A DNA stretch of 64,000 bases from Salinispora oceanensis (GCF_000383575.1 NZ_KB911579.1:4859424-4923423), one strand, 5' to 3'. Counted from the first letter of the stretch, positions 45,890-54,611 are shown. Numbers and translations are program-made. Notes: generated by a model not told the origin, from the letters alone.

Positions 45890-47596
45890 ATGCGGAAACT
45901 CGGCCAGCGGTCGGTCCATGACGTCGGCGCGCGCTGGACGCGATGGGCCATCGCCGGATGGTGTCTGCTCACGACGGCGGTAGCAGGGACGCAGGCGCTC
46001 GCCGTGTCGCCCGCGATCGCCGTGTCGCCCACAGCCGCCCAGAACACACTGTCACCGTCCACCGCCGCGTCGGACACCATCCTCGCCTGGGGTGACAATC
46101 TGTACGGTCAGCTGGGGGACGGGACTCGCGCCGACCGTGGCACACCCGTTCCCGTGAGTCTTCCCCCCGGCACCACCGTCACCGGCATCGCCACTGGCGA
46201 CAATCACAGCCTGGCGTTGACGTCCACCGGCACCGTCCTCGGCTGGGGCAGAAACCGCTTCGGCCAGCTGGGCGACGAGACCAAAACCAGCCGCACCGCT
46301 CCCGTGGCGGTGAGCCTCCCCCCGAGCACCACGGTTACCGCCATCGCCGCCGGCCGCTCCCACAGCCTGGCGATCACCTCCGCCGGCACCGTCCTCGCCT
46401 GGGGCGACAACTTCCGTGGTCAGCTCGGCGACGGCACCACCGACGACAGCACCAAGCCGGTGGCGGTGAAGCTGCCCCCGAGAACCACCGTCACCGCCAT
46501 CGCCGCCGGCGAGGACCACAGCTTGGCGATCACCTCCGCCGGCACCGCCCTCGGCTGGGGCAGCAACAGCGTCGGCCAGCTGGGCGACGGCACCACCAAC
46601 GACAGCACCACACCCGTGGCCGTGAGCCTCTCCCCGGGCACGACAGTTACCGACCTCGCCGCCGGCCGCTTCCACAGCCTGGCGATCACCTCCGCCGGCA
46701 CCGCTCTCGGCTGGGGCGACAACGTCCACGGTCAGCTCGGCGACGGCACCAACACCAGCAGCAACACACCCGTGACCGTAAGTCCGCCCACTGGCACGGC
46801 GTTCACCGCCGTCGCCGCCGGCCGCTTCCACAGCCTGGCAGTCACCTCCGCCGGCACCGCCCTCGCCGCCGGTGACAACCTCTACGGTCAGCTCGGCGAC
46901 GGCACCAACACCAGCAGCAACACATTCGTGACCGTCAACCTTCCCCCCGATACCACGATCACCGCCATCGCCGTTGGCCGCTCCCACAGTCTGGGGGTCA
47001 CCGCCACCGGCGCCGCCCTTGGGTGGGGCATCAATGACGATGGCCAGCTGGGCGACGGGAGCACCACCAACCGCACCACTCCCCAGGCGGTTGACCTGCC
47101 GTTGAGCACCACCGTCGTCGGCGGTTTCGGCCACAGCCTGGCCCTGGCCGCGCCACCGACGTCCACCACCGCGCTGCAGGTGACGCCACCGAGCCCGACG
47201 GCGGGTCAGGAGGTCACCCTCACCGCCACCGTCACCTGCACCGGCGAGCCCCCCACCGGCACCGTCACCTTCCGCACCAACACCACCGCCCTCGCCACCG
47301 AGCCCCTGACCACCGGTGCCACCGCCACCCACACCACCACTCTGCCCGCCGGCACCCACACCCTCACCGCCGGCTACACCAGCACCAACACCTGCCCCGA
47401 CAGCGAGTCCATCTCGACCAGCATCACCATCCACCCACCACCCGACGATCCCGACCTCCCCATCACCGGCCCCGACCTCCCCATCACCGGCCCCGACCTG
47501 CCCACCACCATCGGCGCCGCCAGCCTGCTCATCGGCACCGGCGCCATCCTCATCCAGCTAACCCACCGACGCCGATCCGCACCCCGCCCACGCTGA
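45890..47596 (+). CDS. RCC1-repeat surface protein with LPITG sortase motifs
   Basis: 568 aa from ATG at 45890 (GGTGGAAG upstream); an ATG at 45824 would extend it. A signal peptide (IAGWCLLTTAVAGTQALA) precedes seven RCC1-type repeats of about 50 residues (TILAWGDNLYGQLGDGT, then HSLALTSTGTVLGWG and so on), forming a seven-bladed propeller. Residues from about 425 form an Ig-like (Big_3) domain with two Cys (TVTCTGEPPTG, TNTCPDS). The end has two LPITG motifs and one LPTTI in a short repeat, a hydrophobic segment and a basic tail, the sortase sorting signal. It is probably cell-wall anchored. Role: adhesion or ligand binding, inferred only. Confidence 0.82.
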   Translation: MRKLGQRSVHDVGARWTRWAIAGWCLLTTAVAGTQALAVSPAIAVSPTAAQNTLSPSTAASDTILAWGDNLYGQLGDGTRADRGTPVPVSLPPGTTVTGIATGDNHSLALTSTGTVLGWGRNRFGQLGDETKTSRTAPVAVSLPPSTTVTAIAAGRSHSLAITSAGTVLAWGDNFRGQLGDGTTDDSTKPVAVKLPPRTTVTAIAAGEDHSLAITSAGTALGWGSNSVGQLGDGTTNDSTTPVAVSLSPGTTVTDLAAGRFHSLAITSAGTALGWGDNVHGQLGDGTNTSSNTPVTVSPPTGTAFTAVAAGRFHSLAVTSAGTALAAGDNLYGQLGDGTNTSSNTFVTVNLPPDTTITAIAVGRSHSLGVTATGAALGWGINDDGQLGDGSTTNRTTPQAVDLPLSTTVVGGFGHSLALAAPPTSTTALQVTPPSPTAGQEVTLTATVTCTGEPPTGTVTFRTNTTALATEPLTTGATATHTTTLPAGTHTLTAGYTSTNTCPDSESISTSITIHPPPDDPDLPITGPDLPITGPDLPTTIGAASLLIGTGAILIQLTHRRRSAPRPR

Positions 47597-47611
47597 CGTG
47601 GGGGCTGCTGG

Positions 47612-48892
47612 TCAGCCGGCGGCGAACAGCGGTCGGGCCGCAGCAACCAGGGCCGTCACCCCGGTCGGCAGCGCCAGCTCAAGGCTGGGAGCGAAGGCCG
47701 GGCTGTGATTCGTCGGCAGACTGCCCAGCTTCTCGGCCGCGGTGGCCCCGGGCGCCCTGCGCCACTGTCGTGGCCCCACCGTGCCGAGCATCCAGTAGCT
47801 ACTCGGTATCGCCCCGGCGGCCAGCAGCGGAAAATCCTCCGCCGCCAGGGACGGTGGCCACCAGCCCACCCGCTCCGACCCGAACACGCCCACGTGAGCG
47901 TCCCGGACCCGGGCGGTCACCGCCGGATCCCCCACATAGGCGGGGGTACGCGAGACGACACGTACCGTCGGCTCGCGCGGGCTGCCGGCGGCCGTACAGG
48001 CGGCGCGCACGATTCGGGTCACGCTCTCCAGCACCCGGTCCAGGGTCTGCTCACGCAACGCCCGAATCGTCAGCCCGAGGACGGCCTCGTCGGCGATGAC
48101 TCCCGCATGGTGGCCGGCACGAAGCGTTCCGACGGTGAGCGCCACCTGATCAGCCGGGTTGACCTGGCGGGCCACCAGCGCCTGCAACTGCACGACGATG
48201 TTCGCGGCGAGCACCACCGGGTCCACGCAGAGATGCGGGGTGGCCGCGTGCCCGCCCCGTCCGGGTACGGTGACGTCCACAGTGACACAACCGGCTGTCA
48301 TCGCGCCGGCGCCGTGGGCGACCATTCCCGCCGGTAGCGGGGCGGCATGCTGGGCCAGGAGCAGGTCGGGTCGGCCGAACCGCTCGTAGAGGCCGTCGGC
48401 GATCAGGGCCGCCGCCCCGTGCAGGGTCTCCTCGGCCGGCTGCCCCAGGATCAGTAGCGTCCCCCGCCAGCCGTCCCGGCCCTGGGCCAGGTGGGCGGCG
48501 GCGCCGGCCGCCGCGGCCAGGTGCAGGTCGTGTCCGCAGGCGTGCATGACCGGTACGGTCCGGCCGTCGGCGGCGACGCCGGTAGCGGTGCTGGCGTACG
48601 GCAGGCCGGTCTCCTCGGCGACCGGAAGCGCGTCGAGCTCTGCCCGGATCAGGACGGTCGGGCCGGCCCCGTTGCGGAGGACGCCGACCACGCCATGCCC
48701 ACCGACTCCGGTTGTGACCTGGTATCCCACCCCGCGTAGCGCAGCCGCAAAGCGGGCCGCGGTGCGCTCCTCCGCCCCGGAGAGCTCCGGATGCGCATGC
48801 AGGTCGCGGTAAAGGCGGGCCGCGGCGGCAACGATCTCCCGACCGACCGGCGGGCCGGCCAGATCGGCGGCATCGGCTGCTACGAATGCCAT
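47612..48892 (-). CDS. M20-family amidohydrolase
   Basis: 426 aa from ATG at 48892. LYRDLHAHPELSGAEERTA opens the catalytic domain, RAELDALPVAEETGLPY and VMHACGHDLHLA carry the metal-binding Asp, Cys and His, and LILGQPAEETLHGA holds the catalytic Glu pair. GRGGHAATPHLCVDPV starts the dimerisation domain. This is the hippurate/indole-acetyl-amino acid hydrolase group that removes acyl groups from amino acids. Convergent with the RCC1 gene and divergent from the RiPP precursor gene by 152 bp. No evidence links it to the precursor. Confidence 0.9.
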   Translation of the reverse strand: MAFVAADAADLAGPPVGREIVAAAARLYRDLHAHPELSGAEERTAARFAAALRGVGYQVTTGVGGHGVVGVLRNGAGPTVLIRAELDALPVAEETGLPYASTATGVAADGRTVPVMHACGHDLHLAAAAGAAAHLAQGRDGWRGTLLILGQPAEETLHGAAALIADGLYERFGRPDLLLAQHAAPLPAGMVAHGAGAMTAGCVTVDVTVPGRGGHAATPHLCVDPVVLAANIVVQLQALVARQVNPADQVALTVGTLRAGHHAGVIADEAVLGLTIRALREQTLDRVLESVTRIVRAACTAAGSPREPTVRVVSRTPAYVGDPAVTARVRDAHVGVFGSERVGWWPPSLAAEDFPLLAAGAIPSSYWMLGTVGPRQWRRAPGATAAEKLGSLPTNHSPAFAPSLELALPTGVTALVAAARPLFAAG

Positions 48893-49044
48893 GGGGTCAG
48901 CCAAGCCGACGCCGCTGTCATTCCACTGACATCGGGCGACAGTGAGGTGTGACCGCGACACCACACGATCGGTAAGCGCCCTGGGGTGTGCTTGCGGTGG
49001 GCCGACCGGAGAAGCCGGCCGGCCGCCGACCGGGAGGAGCCATC

Positions 49045-49221
49045 ATGGAGCACGACACCGACCTCAACGCCCTCGCCGAGGAGATCATGGAGCTGGAGTC
49101 GGAGACCTTCGCGATCTCCGACTACGCCGACGCGTCCGAGGCGATCCTCGCCTCCTGCTCCTCGTCGGCCACCACCTCGACCTGCAGCAGCACCACCTCC
49201 ACCACCAGTTGCTCGGCCTGA
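49045..49221 (+). CDS. Thiopeptide/TOMM-type RiPP precursor peptide, Ser/Thr/Cys core
   Basis: 58 aa from ATG with a very strong ribosome-binding site (GGGAGGAG, 5 bp spacer). The leader (about residues 1-36) is acidic and helical, MEHDTDLNALAEEIMELESE and a DYADASEAILA end, as in thiazolylpeptide leaders. The proposed core after EAILA starts SCSSSATTSTC and has 10 Ser, 7 Thr, 3 Cys and 2 Ala in 22 residues, so nearly every side chain could be cyclised to an azole or dehydrated. SC at positions 1-2 is the usual thiopeptide start. The dehydratase/cyclodehydratase operon starts 6 kb away on the other strand. The precursor-operon link and cleavage site are inference. Confidence 0.8.
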   Translation: MEHDTDLNALAEEIMELESETFAISDYADASEAILASCSSSATTSTCSSTTSTTSCSA

Positions 49222-49233
49222 GCAACGGCAGTA

Positions 49234-49270
49234 CGACGTCGGGCCATCCGGAAAGGGTGGCCCGACGTCG
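49234..49270 (+). terminator. Hairpin after the precursor gene
   Basis: A perfect 13-bp stem (49234-49246 with 49258-49270) and 11-nt loop, starting 13 bp after the stop codon. No U-run. It indicates a short monocistronic precursor mRNA, or a stabilising 3' end that lets precursor accumulate over the enzymes. Confidence 0.65.
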
Positions 49271-49287
49271 CATGCTGGGGCGGTCTA

Positions 49288-49365
49288 TTCCGGAGAGAAG
49301 TTCTCCGCCCAATCGAAGACCGCCTTGAGCTCATCGTCAAGGTACGGCCCGTAACCGCCGCATCC
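49288..49365 (-). pseudogene. C-terminal protein fragment, unknown
   Basis: A 25-codon frame ending GPYLDDELKAVFDWAENFSP, then Glu and stop, with natural-looking composition but no start codon: a TAG closes the frame upstream. It may be the tail of a lost gene. It lies between precursor and MerR gene. Confidence 0.25.
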
Positions 49366-49448
49366 CTAAGAGAGTTTGACTCCTCGTCGTCGGGTTGGGC
49401 TGGGCCGTCTACCCTCCTGGTGTTGGGGCGGGCATGTCGCGCAGTCGT

Positions 49449-50189
49449 TCATGGCTGATCGACATTGGCCAGCCGGGCGAGAAGCTCACGCTGGGCGTCG
49501 TTGAAAGCCATCTCCTGGTACGACATGAGCAGCGCACGGGTCCGCGGATCCAAATCCGTCCACCCGTCAACGCTCAGCTGGCCCAGGGCGAGGTGGTAGT
49601 CGACGACCAGCCGGTCGATCTCTTCATCGCCGGTGTCCGGCCCGAGCGCGGCGAACCGGGCGGCCAGCGCGGTGGTGGCCGCCAGCACGCCCGGCTCCGT
49701 GGCCTGACGGAGCAGCCCGATCAACTCGGCCCGGCCCTTGTTGTCCAGGAGGTGGTGCAGCAACAAGATCACTTCGCGGTCGTGGTTGAGTAGCTCTGGC
49801 GGCAGGTCCGGACCGCTGCTGCTGCCGATGCTCGCAAGCAGGCCGGCCAGTTCCGACGGCGTGTCCGCGGCGGCTCCGGCGGCGCGAAGCTGGGCGATCA
49901 CCTCGCGGCGGGCGGTGAGCCGATCGATCTGGTCGGCCAGTGCGCTGTCGAGCTCGTCAAGGACGGCGTGGGCCCGGCCGCCGGCCTCCAGTATCGGCGG
50001 AATTTCGTCGAGGGGGATGCCGACCTCGGCCAGCCGCCGGATGCGCAGCAGCAGCACCAGGTCGCGCACCGTGTACTCGCGATAGCCGTTCGCCCGCCGC
50101 GCCGGCTCGGGAAGGACCCCAACCTGGTGGTAGTGCCGCAGGGTGCGGACGCTGACTCCGGCCAGCCGGGCGATCTCGCCACTGTTCAT
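49449..50189 (-). CDS. MerR-family transcriptional regulator
   Basis: 246 aa. SGEIARLAGVSVRTLRHYHQ is the helix-turn-helix and wing, followed by the dimerisation coiled coil (DELDSALADQIDRLTARREV). The C-terminal 130 residues resemble the TipA-S/effector-binding-like domain of drug-responsive MerR proteins (VVDYHLALGQLSVDGWTDL). It is 12 bp after the MFS gene stop on the same strand, so the two form an operon, probably autoregulated and induced by the exported drug. No operator was pinned down. Confidence 0.88.
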   Translation of the reverse strand: MNSGEIARLAGVSVRTLRHYHQVGVLPEPARRANGYREYTVRDLVLLLRIRRLAEVGIPLDEIPPILEAGGRAHAVLDELDSALADQIDRLTARREVIAQLRAAGAAADTPSELAGLLASIGSSSGPDLPPELLNHDREVILLLHHLLDNKGRAELIGLLRQATEPGVLAATTALAARFAALGPDTGDEEIDRLVVDYHLALGQLSVDGWTDLDPRTRALLMSYQEMAFNDAQRELLARLANVDQP

Positions 50190-50201
50190 CGTTCCTCCAG
50201 G

Positions 50202-51437
50202 TCAACCTACTAGTTCGGCCTCGGGTGCCGGCCTTGGTTCCAGGTCGCGCAGTGACCGTGCGCCGAGCGCTACGACACCGGTGATGAGCCAGATGAGGGC
50301 GAGGACTATCGCGCCGGTCCGAGCGCTGAACTCCGCGACCAGCAGCGCGGCGCCGCCCATGCCGAGTGCCGGGGCGAGGGTGAGCAGCGAGTTCTGGAGG
50401 CTCATCACCCGACCGCGCATCGCGTCTGGAATTCGCTCGACCATGAGCACGCCGATCAGGCTGCCGAACAGCCCGTTGCCGAGCCCGACCAGGGCCGCAG
50501 CGCCAAGCACGATCCACGGGCTCGCCAGCGTCGCCATCGCGCTGAAGCCGACGATCATGATCAGCAATCCGGTCAGGAACCAGGTACGCCGGCGGCCCCG
50601 GCGGCCCGCCGCGGCGTACGTCCCGCCGCCGATCAGCAGTCCGACAGCAAGCGAGCTGAGCACCAGTCCGAGCAGCTCAGGCCGCTGCTGCAGGGTGAAG
50701 TATACCGGCAGGACCAGCGCCTGGAAGCCGGCCAGAACCACCACCACACCGACACTGATCAGGGTGGTGGCCAGCAGGAACGGCGAACGGCGCAGGGTAT
50801 GCCAGCCATCGCGCAGCACCACCCGCTGCGGCGCGGCCCCGTCTGCCGGGATCACCGCAGCAGGGACCACGCCGGCCTCGCGCGGGATGAGCATCGTGAC
50901 CGCCGCGGCCGAGGCCGAGGTCGCCGCGGTCACCCACAGCACGGCGACTCCGTCGAACGCCGCGATCAGCACCGCCCCGGTCGCCGGCCCGATCAGCATG
51001 ACCATTGCGCCGAGCGCCTCGCGCAGCCCCAGCAACCGCTCGGCGCTCGTCCGCCCGGTCCGAATGATGCCCGGGATCATCGCTTCCCGGGCGGTCAGTC
51101 CCGGCACGTCGCCGAACGAGCCAATCACTGCGAACAGCACGAACCAGCCGAGCGCGAGCCCGACGGTGGCGTCGACCAAGGGCAGCGCGGCAATCGAGAG
51201 CGCGGAGATCACATCGGTGAGCACGGCGGCCGTACGTCGGTTGATCCGGTCGATCACCACGCCCATGACCAGCCCCGCGACGGCTGCGGGCAGCGCCGAG
51301 GCAACGGCGACCGCACCGGTGGCGAGCACGCTGCCGGTGGTCTGCAGGACCAGCAACGGCAGGACCACCCCGGCAATGGAGTTGCCCAGCATGGATAGGA
51401 CGTAGGAGGCCAAATAGGCCCACGACACCTTGCTCAT
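50202..51437 (-). CDS. MFS efflux transporter
   Basis: 411 aa from ATG at 51437, just before the first helix (SWAYLASYVLSMLGNSIAG). Twelve hydrophobic segments, motif A variant MGVVIDRINRRTAAV and the second-half GTYAAAGRRGRRRTW match DHA-type/MefA-like drug transporters. Followed by the MerR gene after 12 bp. It lies in the RiPP region between the precursor and the graspetide remnant; a self-immunity or export role is possible but not shown. Confidence 0.85.
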   Translation of the reverse strand: MSKVSWAYLASYVLSMLGNSIAGVVLPLLVLQTTGSVLATGAVAVASALPAAVAGLVMGVVIDRINRRTAAVLTDVISALSIAALPLVDATVGLALGWFVLFAVIGSFGDVPGLTAREAMIPGIIRTGRTSAERLLGLREALGAMVMLIGPATGAVLIAAFDGVAVLWVTAATSASAAAVTMLIPREAGVVPAAVIPADGAAPQRVVLRDGWHTLRRSPFLLATTLISVGVVVVLAGFQALVLPVYFTLQQRPELLGLVLSSLAVGLLIGGGTYAAAGRRGRRRTWFLTGLLIMIVGFSAMATLASPWIVLGAAALVGLGNGLFGSLIGVLMVERIPDAMRGRVMSLQNSLLTLAPALGMGGAALLVAEFSARTGAIVLALIWLITGVVALGARSLRDLEPRPAPEAELVG

Positions 51438-51499
51438 ACGACCATCGCAAACCATGACGCTGCGTCGGGGTCAACTCCACAGCGTCCATCGGGGAGGTG

Positions 51500-51595
51500 T
51501 GGCGCTGCCCTTGCGGGCGGCGTGCCAGCAGACCCGGGGGCGTACCTCGGACGGGCAAGAGCATGGATTCTGACACCGACCACACCGAGGACTGA
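51500..51595 (+). pseudogene. Remnant of a graspetide precursor gene (C-terminal tail)
   Basis: Just before the ATP-grasp gene, one frame reads KSMDSDTDHTED and stops at 51593-51595, and another frame ends GRTSDGQEHGF nearby. Acidic S/D/T-rich tails of this kind close the precursors of the ATP-grasp-modified RiPP family (GRASP_targ). The leader and most of the core are absent; the sequence upstream belongs to the MFS gene start. Assigned from position and composition only. Confidence 0.4.
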
Positions 51596-51599
51596 ACCG

Positions 51600-52208
51600 G
51601 TGGGCGACGAGCGCACGGTGTTGGTGCTGACCCAGCCGTACGACGTAACCGCCGACTATGTGGTGGCGGAGCTGGCAGCACGGGACGTGCCGGTGTTCCG
51701 GTGCGACCCCGGCGACTTCCCGCAGCGGTTGACGCTCGTCGCGCGGTGGGGCGAAGGCTGGCACGGCAGCCTTCGCCTCCCCGGCCGCCGCACCCCGCTG
51801 CACAACCTCGGGTGCGCCTACTACCGGCGCCCGACGGCGTTCGAGCTTCCGGCGCACCTGACCGACGAAGAACGCCGCTGGGCTGCCCGCGAGGCACGCA
51901 TGGGCCTGGGCGGGGTGCTCGCCGCGCACCCAAGGTGGCTCAACCACCCAAATGACATCGCCCGCGCCGAGTACAAGCCATCCCAGCTCGCCGCCGCTGG
52001 CTCGGTCGGGCTGTCCGTGCCCCGACATTGATCACGAATGAGCCGGCGGCGGCCGAGCGATTCGTGCGCGAGCACGACGCCGCGGTCGTCAAACCGCTCG
52101 GCTCCGGTGTGCTACCCGAGGCCGGCGCTGCAAAGCTGGTCTACACCAACCACCGGGCTGCCCATTTCCGCCGCGATAGCCGATGCTCTGACCAAGGAGA
52201 CACGATGA
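51600..52208 (+). pseudogene. ATP-grasp graspetide maturase, frameshifted and internally deleted
   Basis: GTG start, then about 143 codons of an MvdC/MvdD-type N-terminal and pre-ATP-grasp region (VLVLTQPYDVTADYVVAELA, YYRRPTAFELP, LNHPNDIARAEYKPSQL). Near 52028 the frame shifts; the next part (ITNEPAAAERFVREHDAAVV, KPLGSGVL, AKLVY) is the start of the ATP-binding subdomain. The following 140 or so residues that hold the catalytic centre are missing, and only the extreme C-terminus remains: TGLPISAAIADALTKETR from 52152 to the stop 52206-52208. That stop overlaps the ATG of the methyltransferase (ATGA), so the original operon structure is preserved. No active enzyme can be made. Confidence 0.8.
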
Positions 52209-53350
52209 CGGCCACCGCCGAACGGACGCGCAACCGGCTCGTGCACGAGCTGACCGGCCACGGCCGGCTCACCGAGGCGTGGCGGGCGGCGTTTGCCGCT
52301 GTGCCCCGCCACCTGTTCCTGCCCCGCTTCTTCCGCCAGACCCCGGACCGCAGCCGGTACGAAGCGGTCGACGCGAACGATCCAGGGGCGCTGGAGCTGA
52401 TCTACTCCGACCGCGTGCTCCCCACCCAGCTCGACGGCGACGACGCCCGCTGGGACGAGTCCCGGCGCCACGGCCCGATCGACGGCGTGCCGACCTGCTC
52501 CAGCACCCAACCGGCTCTCATGGCGGTCATGCTGGACGCACTCGACGTGACCGACGGGCACCGGGTGTTGGAGGTCGGCACCGGCACCGGGTACAACGCG
52601 GCACTCCTCGCGCACCGGCTCGGCTCGCCGCTGGTCACCACCGTCGATATCGATGCCGGGCTGGTGCGACGGGCGCGGCGGTCGTTGGCCGCTGTCGGCT
52701 ACGCCCCCACGGTGGCCGCCACCGACGGCGCGGCAGGTCACCCCGGCAACGCCCCGTACGACCGGATCATCGCCGCCTGTTCGGTGCCGCAGGTGCCGGC
52801 GGGCTGGCTCGCACAGACCCGCCCCGGCGGGGTAATCCTGACCGGCTTGCACCGCGAGATCGGCGGTGGACTGCTGCTGCGGCTGACCGTGGACGAGACC
52901 GGCGCGGCCAGCGGGCACCTGCTCGACGACTACGGCTCGTTCATGCCGCTGCGCTCCTGCCCCACCGTGCGAACCTCGGCGCTCGTCCGCGCCGCCTCCC
53001 AGGCCACCGGGGACCGGCACGAGACCCACCTACCCGGCCCGCTGGCCGACGACGGCGAGGCGTGGACCGCGCTGGTGGCGCTACAGCTGCCGGATGTGGC
53101 CCGCCTCGACATCGACCGCCCGGACGGCCCGGTGCAGTGGCTTGTCCACCCGGATGGTTCGTGGGCGTACCACGACATCTCCACCCGCATGGTGGAACAG
53201 GGCGGCCCACGGCGGCTGTGGACCGAGGTGGAGGACCTCTACAGTCGGTGGAGCGCATATGGCAAGCCCCACCGCGCGCACATCGGTGTGACCGTCACCC
53301 CCGTCGGGCAGCAGGTATGGCTCACTGACCCCACCGAGATCATCGGATGA
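52205..53350 (+). CDS. PIMT-like O-methyltransferase of a graspetide locus (FxLD/aspartimide type)
   Basis: 381 aa from ATG overlapping the ATP-grasp stop by 4 bp. It contains protein-L-isoaspartate methyltransferase signatures: TCSSTQPALMAVMLDALDV, then the AdoMet motif I HRVLEVGTGTGYNAALLA, VTTVDIDAGLV and RPGGVILTGL. A C-terminal extension of about 150 residues beyond canonical Pcm is present. In fuscimiditide/amycolimiditide systems such enzymes methylate an Asp in the ATP-grasp-modified peptide to form an aspartimide. Here the maturase is dead and the precursor is mostly gone, yet the methyltransferase frame is intact. Confidence 0.85.
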   Translation: MTATAERTRNRLVHELTGHGRLTEAWRAAFAAVPRHLFLPRFFRQTPDRSRYEAVDANDPGALELIYSDRVLPTQLDGDDARWDESRRHGPIDGVPTCSSTQPALMAVMLDALDVTDGHRVLEVGTGTGYNAALLAHRLGSPLVTTVDIDAGLVRRARRSLAAVGYAPTVAATDGAAGHPGNAPYDRIIAACSVPQVPAGWLAQTRPGGVILTGLHREIGGGLLLRLTVDETGAASGHLLDDYGSFMPLRSCPTVRTSALVRAASQATGDRHETHLPGPLADDGEAWTALVALQLPDVARLDIDRPDGPVQWLVHPDGSWAYHDISTRMVEQGGPRRLWTEVEDLYSRWSAYGKPHRAHIGVTVTPVGQQVWLTDPTEIIG

Positions 53351-53429
53351 CACGATCCGTGAGCGGCGCCGGTCACGCGCTCGCGCATATCGGTGGAGTA
53401 GTCGAGTCCTGATCGGTAAGGATCCGGTT

Positions 53430-54056
53430 GTGCTCGTTCCCGCCCACCAGATCCGCGCCCGCTACTCGACCGACACCATCACCGTGTACCAGGCGTATCC
53501 CCCGCAGATTGCGCTGCCAGCAGTGACAACCGGCCGTTTCGTGGCTCCCTTCAAGCGAGAACGGATGACGTGGATCAAGCCGTCGTTCCGGTGGATGATG
53601 TACCGCTGCGGCTGGGCCACCAAGCCAGGGCAAGAGCGCGTACTGTCCATCGACATCACGCGGGAGGGGTTTGAGTGGGCGCTGGCGCGAGCCTGCCTTA
53701 GTCGCTATGACCGAGACCTGCACGGCGACAAGGCGACCTGGTCGCGGCAGCTGAAGACCAGCCCCGTACGCGTGCAGTGGGATCCAGAGCGATCGCTGCA
53801 GCTGAAGGCGCTGCCGTACCGGTCGCTGCAGGTTGGGCTCTCCGGTGACGCGGTCGACCGGTACGTCGATGACTGGACGGTGGCCATCACGGACATCACC
53901 ACGACTGTTCAACGCATGCGGGAACTACTGCGCCGCGGCGACGAATCGGCGGCAGCAGCTCACCTGCCGGTCGAACGTGCCTACCCGCTGCCGGCCCAGA
54001 TCGCCACCGGCCTCGACGCCAGTCCGGACATCACCGCCGACGAAGTTCCTGGGTAG
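53430..54056 (+). CDS. DUF4291 family protein
   Basis: 208 aa from GTG with AAGGA upstream. The DUF4291 signature is almost complete: IRARYSTDTITVYQAYPPQI, FVAPFKRERMTWIKPSF, WMMYRCGWATKPGQERVL and DITREGFEWALARA. The fold is compact and RNase- or glycosyl-hydrolase-like in no demonstrated way; the function is unknown. The gene stands alone between the graspetide remnant and the HxlR regulator. Confidence 0.85.
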   Translation: MLVPAHQIRARYSTDTITVYQAYPPQIALPAVTTGRFVAPFKRERMTWIKPSFRWMMYRCGWATKPGQERVLSIDITREGFEWALARACLSRYDRDLHGDKATWSRQLKTSPVRVQWDPERSLQLKALPYRSLQVGLSGDAVDRYVDDWTVAITDITTTVQRMRELLRRGDESAAAAHLPVERAYPLPAQIATGLDASPDITADEVPG

Positions 54057-54206
54057 CAGCATGGACAGTGACGGCCGCTGGACAGGGTGGTCCGCAGACG
54101 TTGAGATGGTCTATTACTTGTGCCGGTTGAAGATCTTTCGGCCGGGCCCGCGCGAATTCAACCGCATGGTCAACCCCACCCCTGGCCGAGGACGGACCCG
54201 GAGTGT

Positions 54207-54611
54207 TCACCCTCGCCCTGAAACGGACCGATTACCCCAGGCCGCCCTCTCCCGGAGGAGCGCGTCGCCAGTGCGGTACAGCTCGATCAGGAGTGGCTTG
54301 AGGGTCCGGCCAACTGGGGTGAGTTGGTAGATGACATGAGAGGGGAAGCCCTTTTGGCGCTCGCACTCGACCAGGTCGGCCCGCGCCAGCGTGGCGAGCC
54401 GCTCGCTCAAGACCTTGGCGCTCAGCCTGGGCAGTGCGACCCGAAGCTGACTGAAGGAACGGGGCCCGTGCATCAGTTCCCGTAGGAGCAGCGTCGTCCA
54501 TCGGCCGGCGACGGCAGCGAGGGCCACCTCCACCGGGCAGGTCGGCTCCGGATGTCTTGTTTCACCTCGGGTGTCTAGAACGAGGTCACGATCCCAGCCG
54601 TTGCTCACCAT
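54207..54611 (-). CDS. HxlR-family helix-turn-helix regulator
   Basis: 134 aa from ATG at 54611. CPVEVALAAVAGRWTTLLLR with the conserved Cys, ELMHGPRSFSQLRVALPRL and SAKVLSERLATLARADLVE form the HxlR winged helix, and GFPSHVIYQLTPVGRTL its wing. HxlR regulators often sense electrophiles or oxidants through the Cys. Divergent from the SnoaL-like gene with 36 bp between starts; the shared intergenic region probably contains its operator, the usual arrangement for HxlR repressors. Confidence 0.88.
   Translation of the reverse strand: MVSNGWDRDLVLDTRGETRHPEPTCPVEVALAAVAGRWTTLLLRELMHGPRSFSQLRVALPRLSAKVLSERLATLARADLVECERQKGFPSHVIYQLTPVGRTLKPLLIELYRTGDALLRERAAWGNRSVSGRG

Noticed and set aside
46080..47110. 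Regularly spaced DNA repeats of about 150 bp as CRISPR or satellite
   Set aside because: They encode the RCC1 protein repeats in frame and vary at synonymous positions; this is protein-level repetition.
47612..48892. M20 amidohydrolase as a RiPP tailoring enzyme
   Set aside because: It is divergent from the precursor, has ordinary hippurate-hydrolase motifs and no overlap with the biosynthetic operon.
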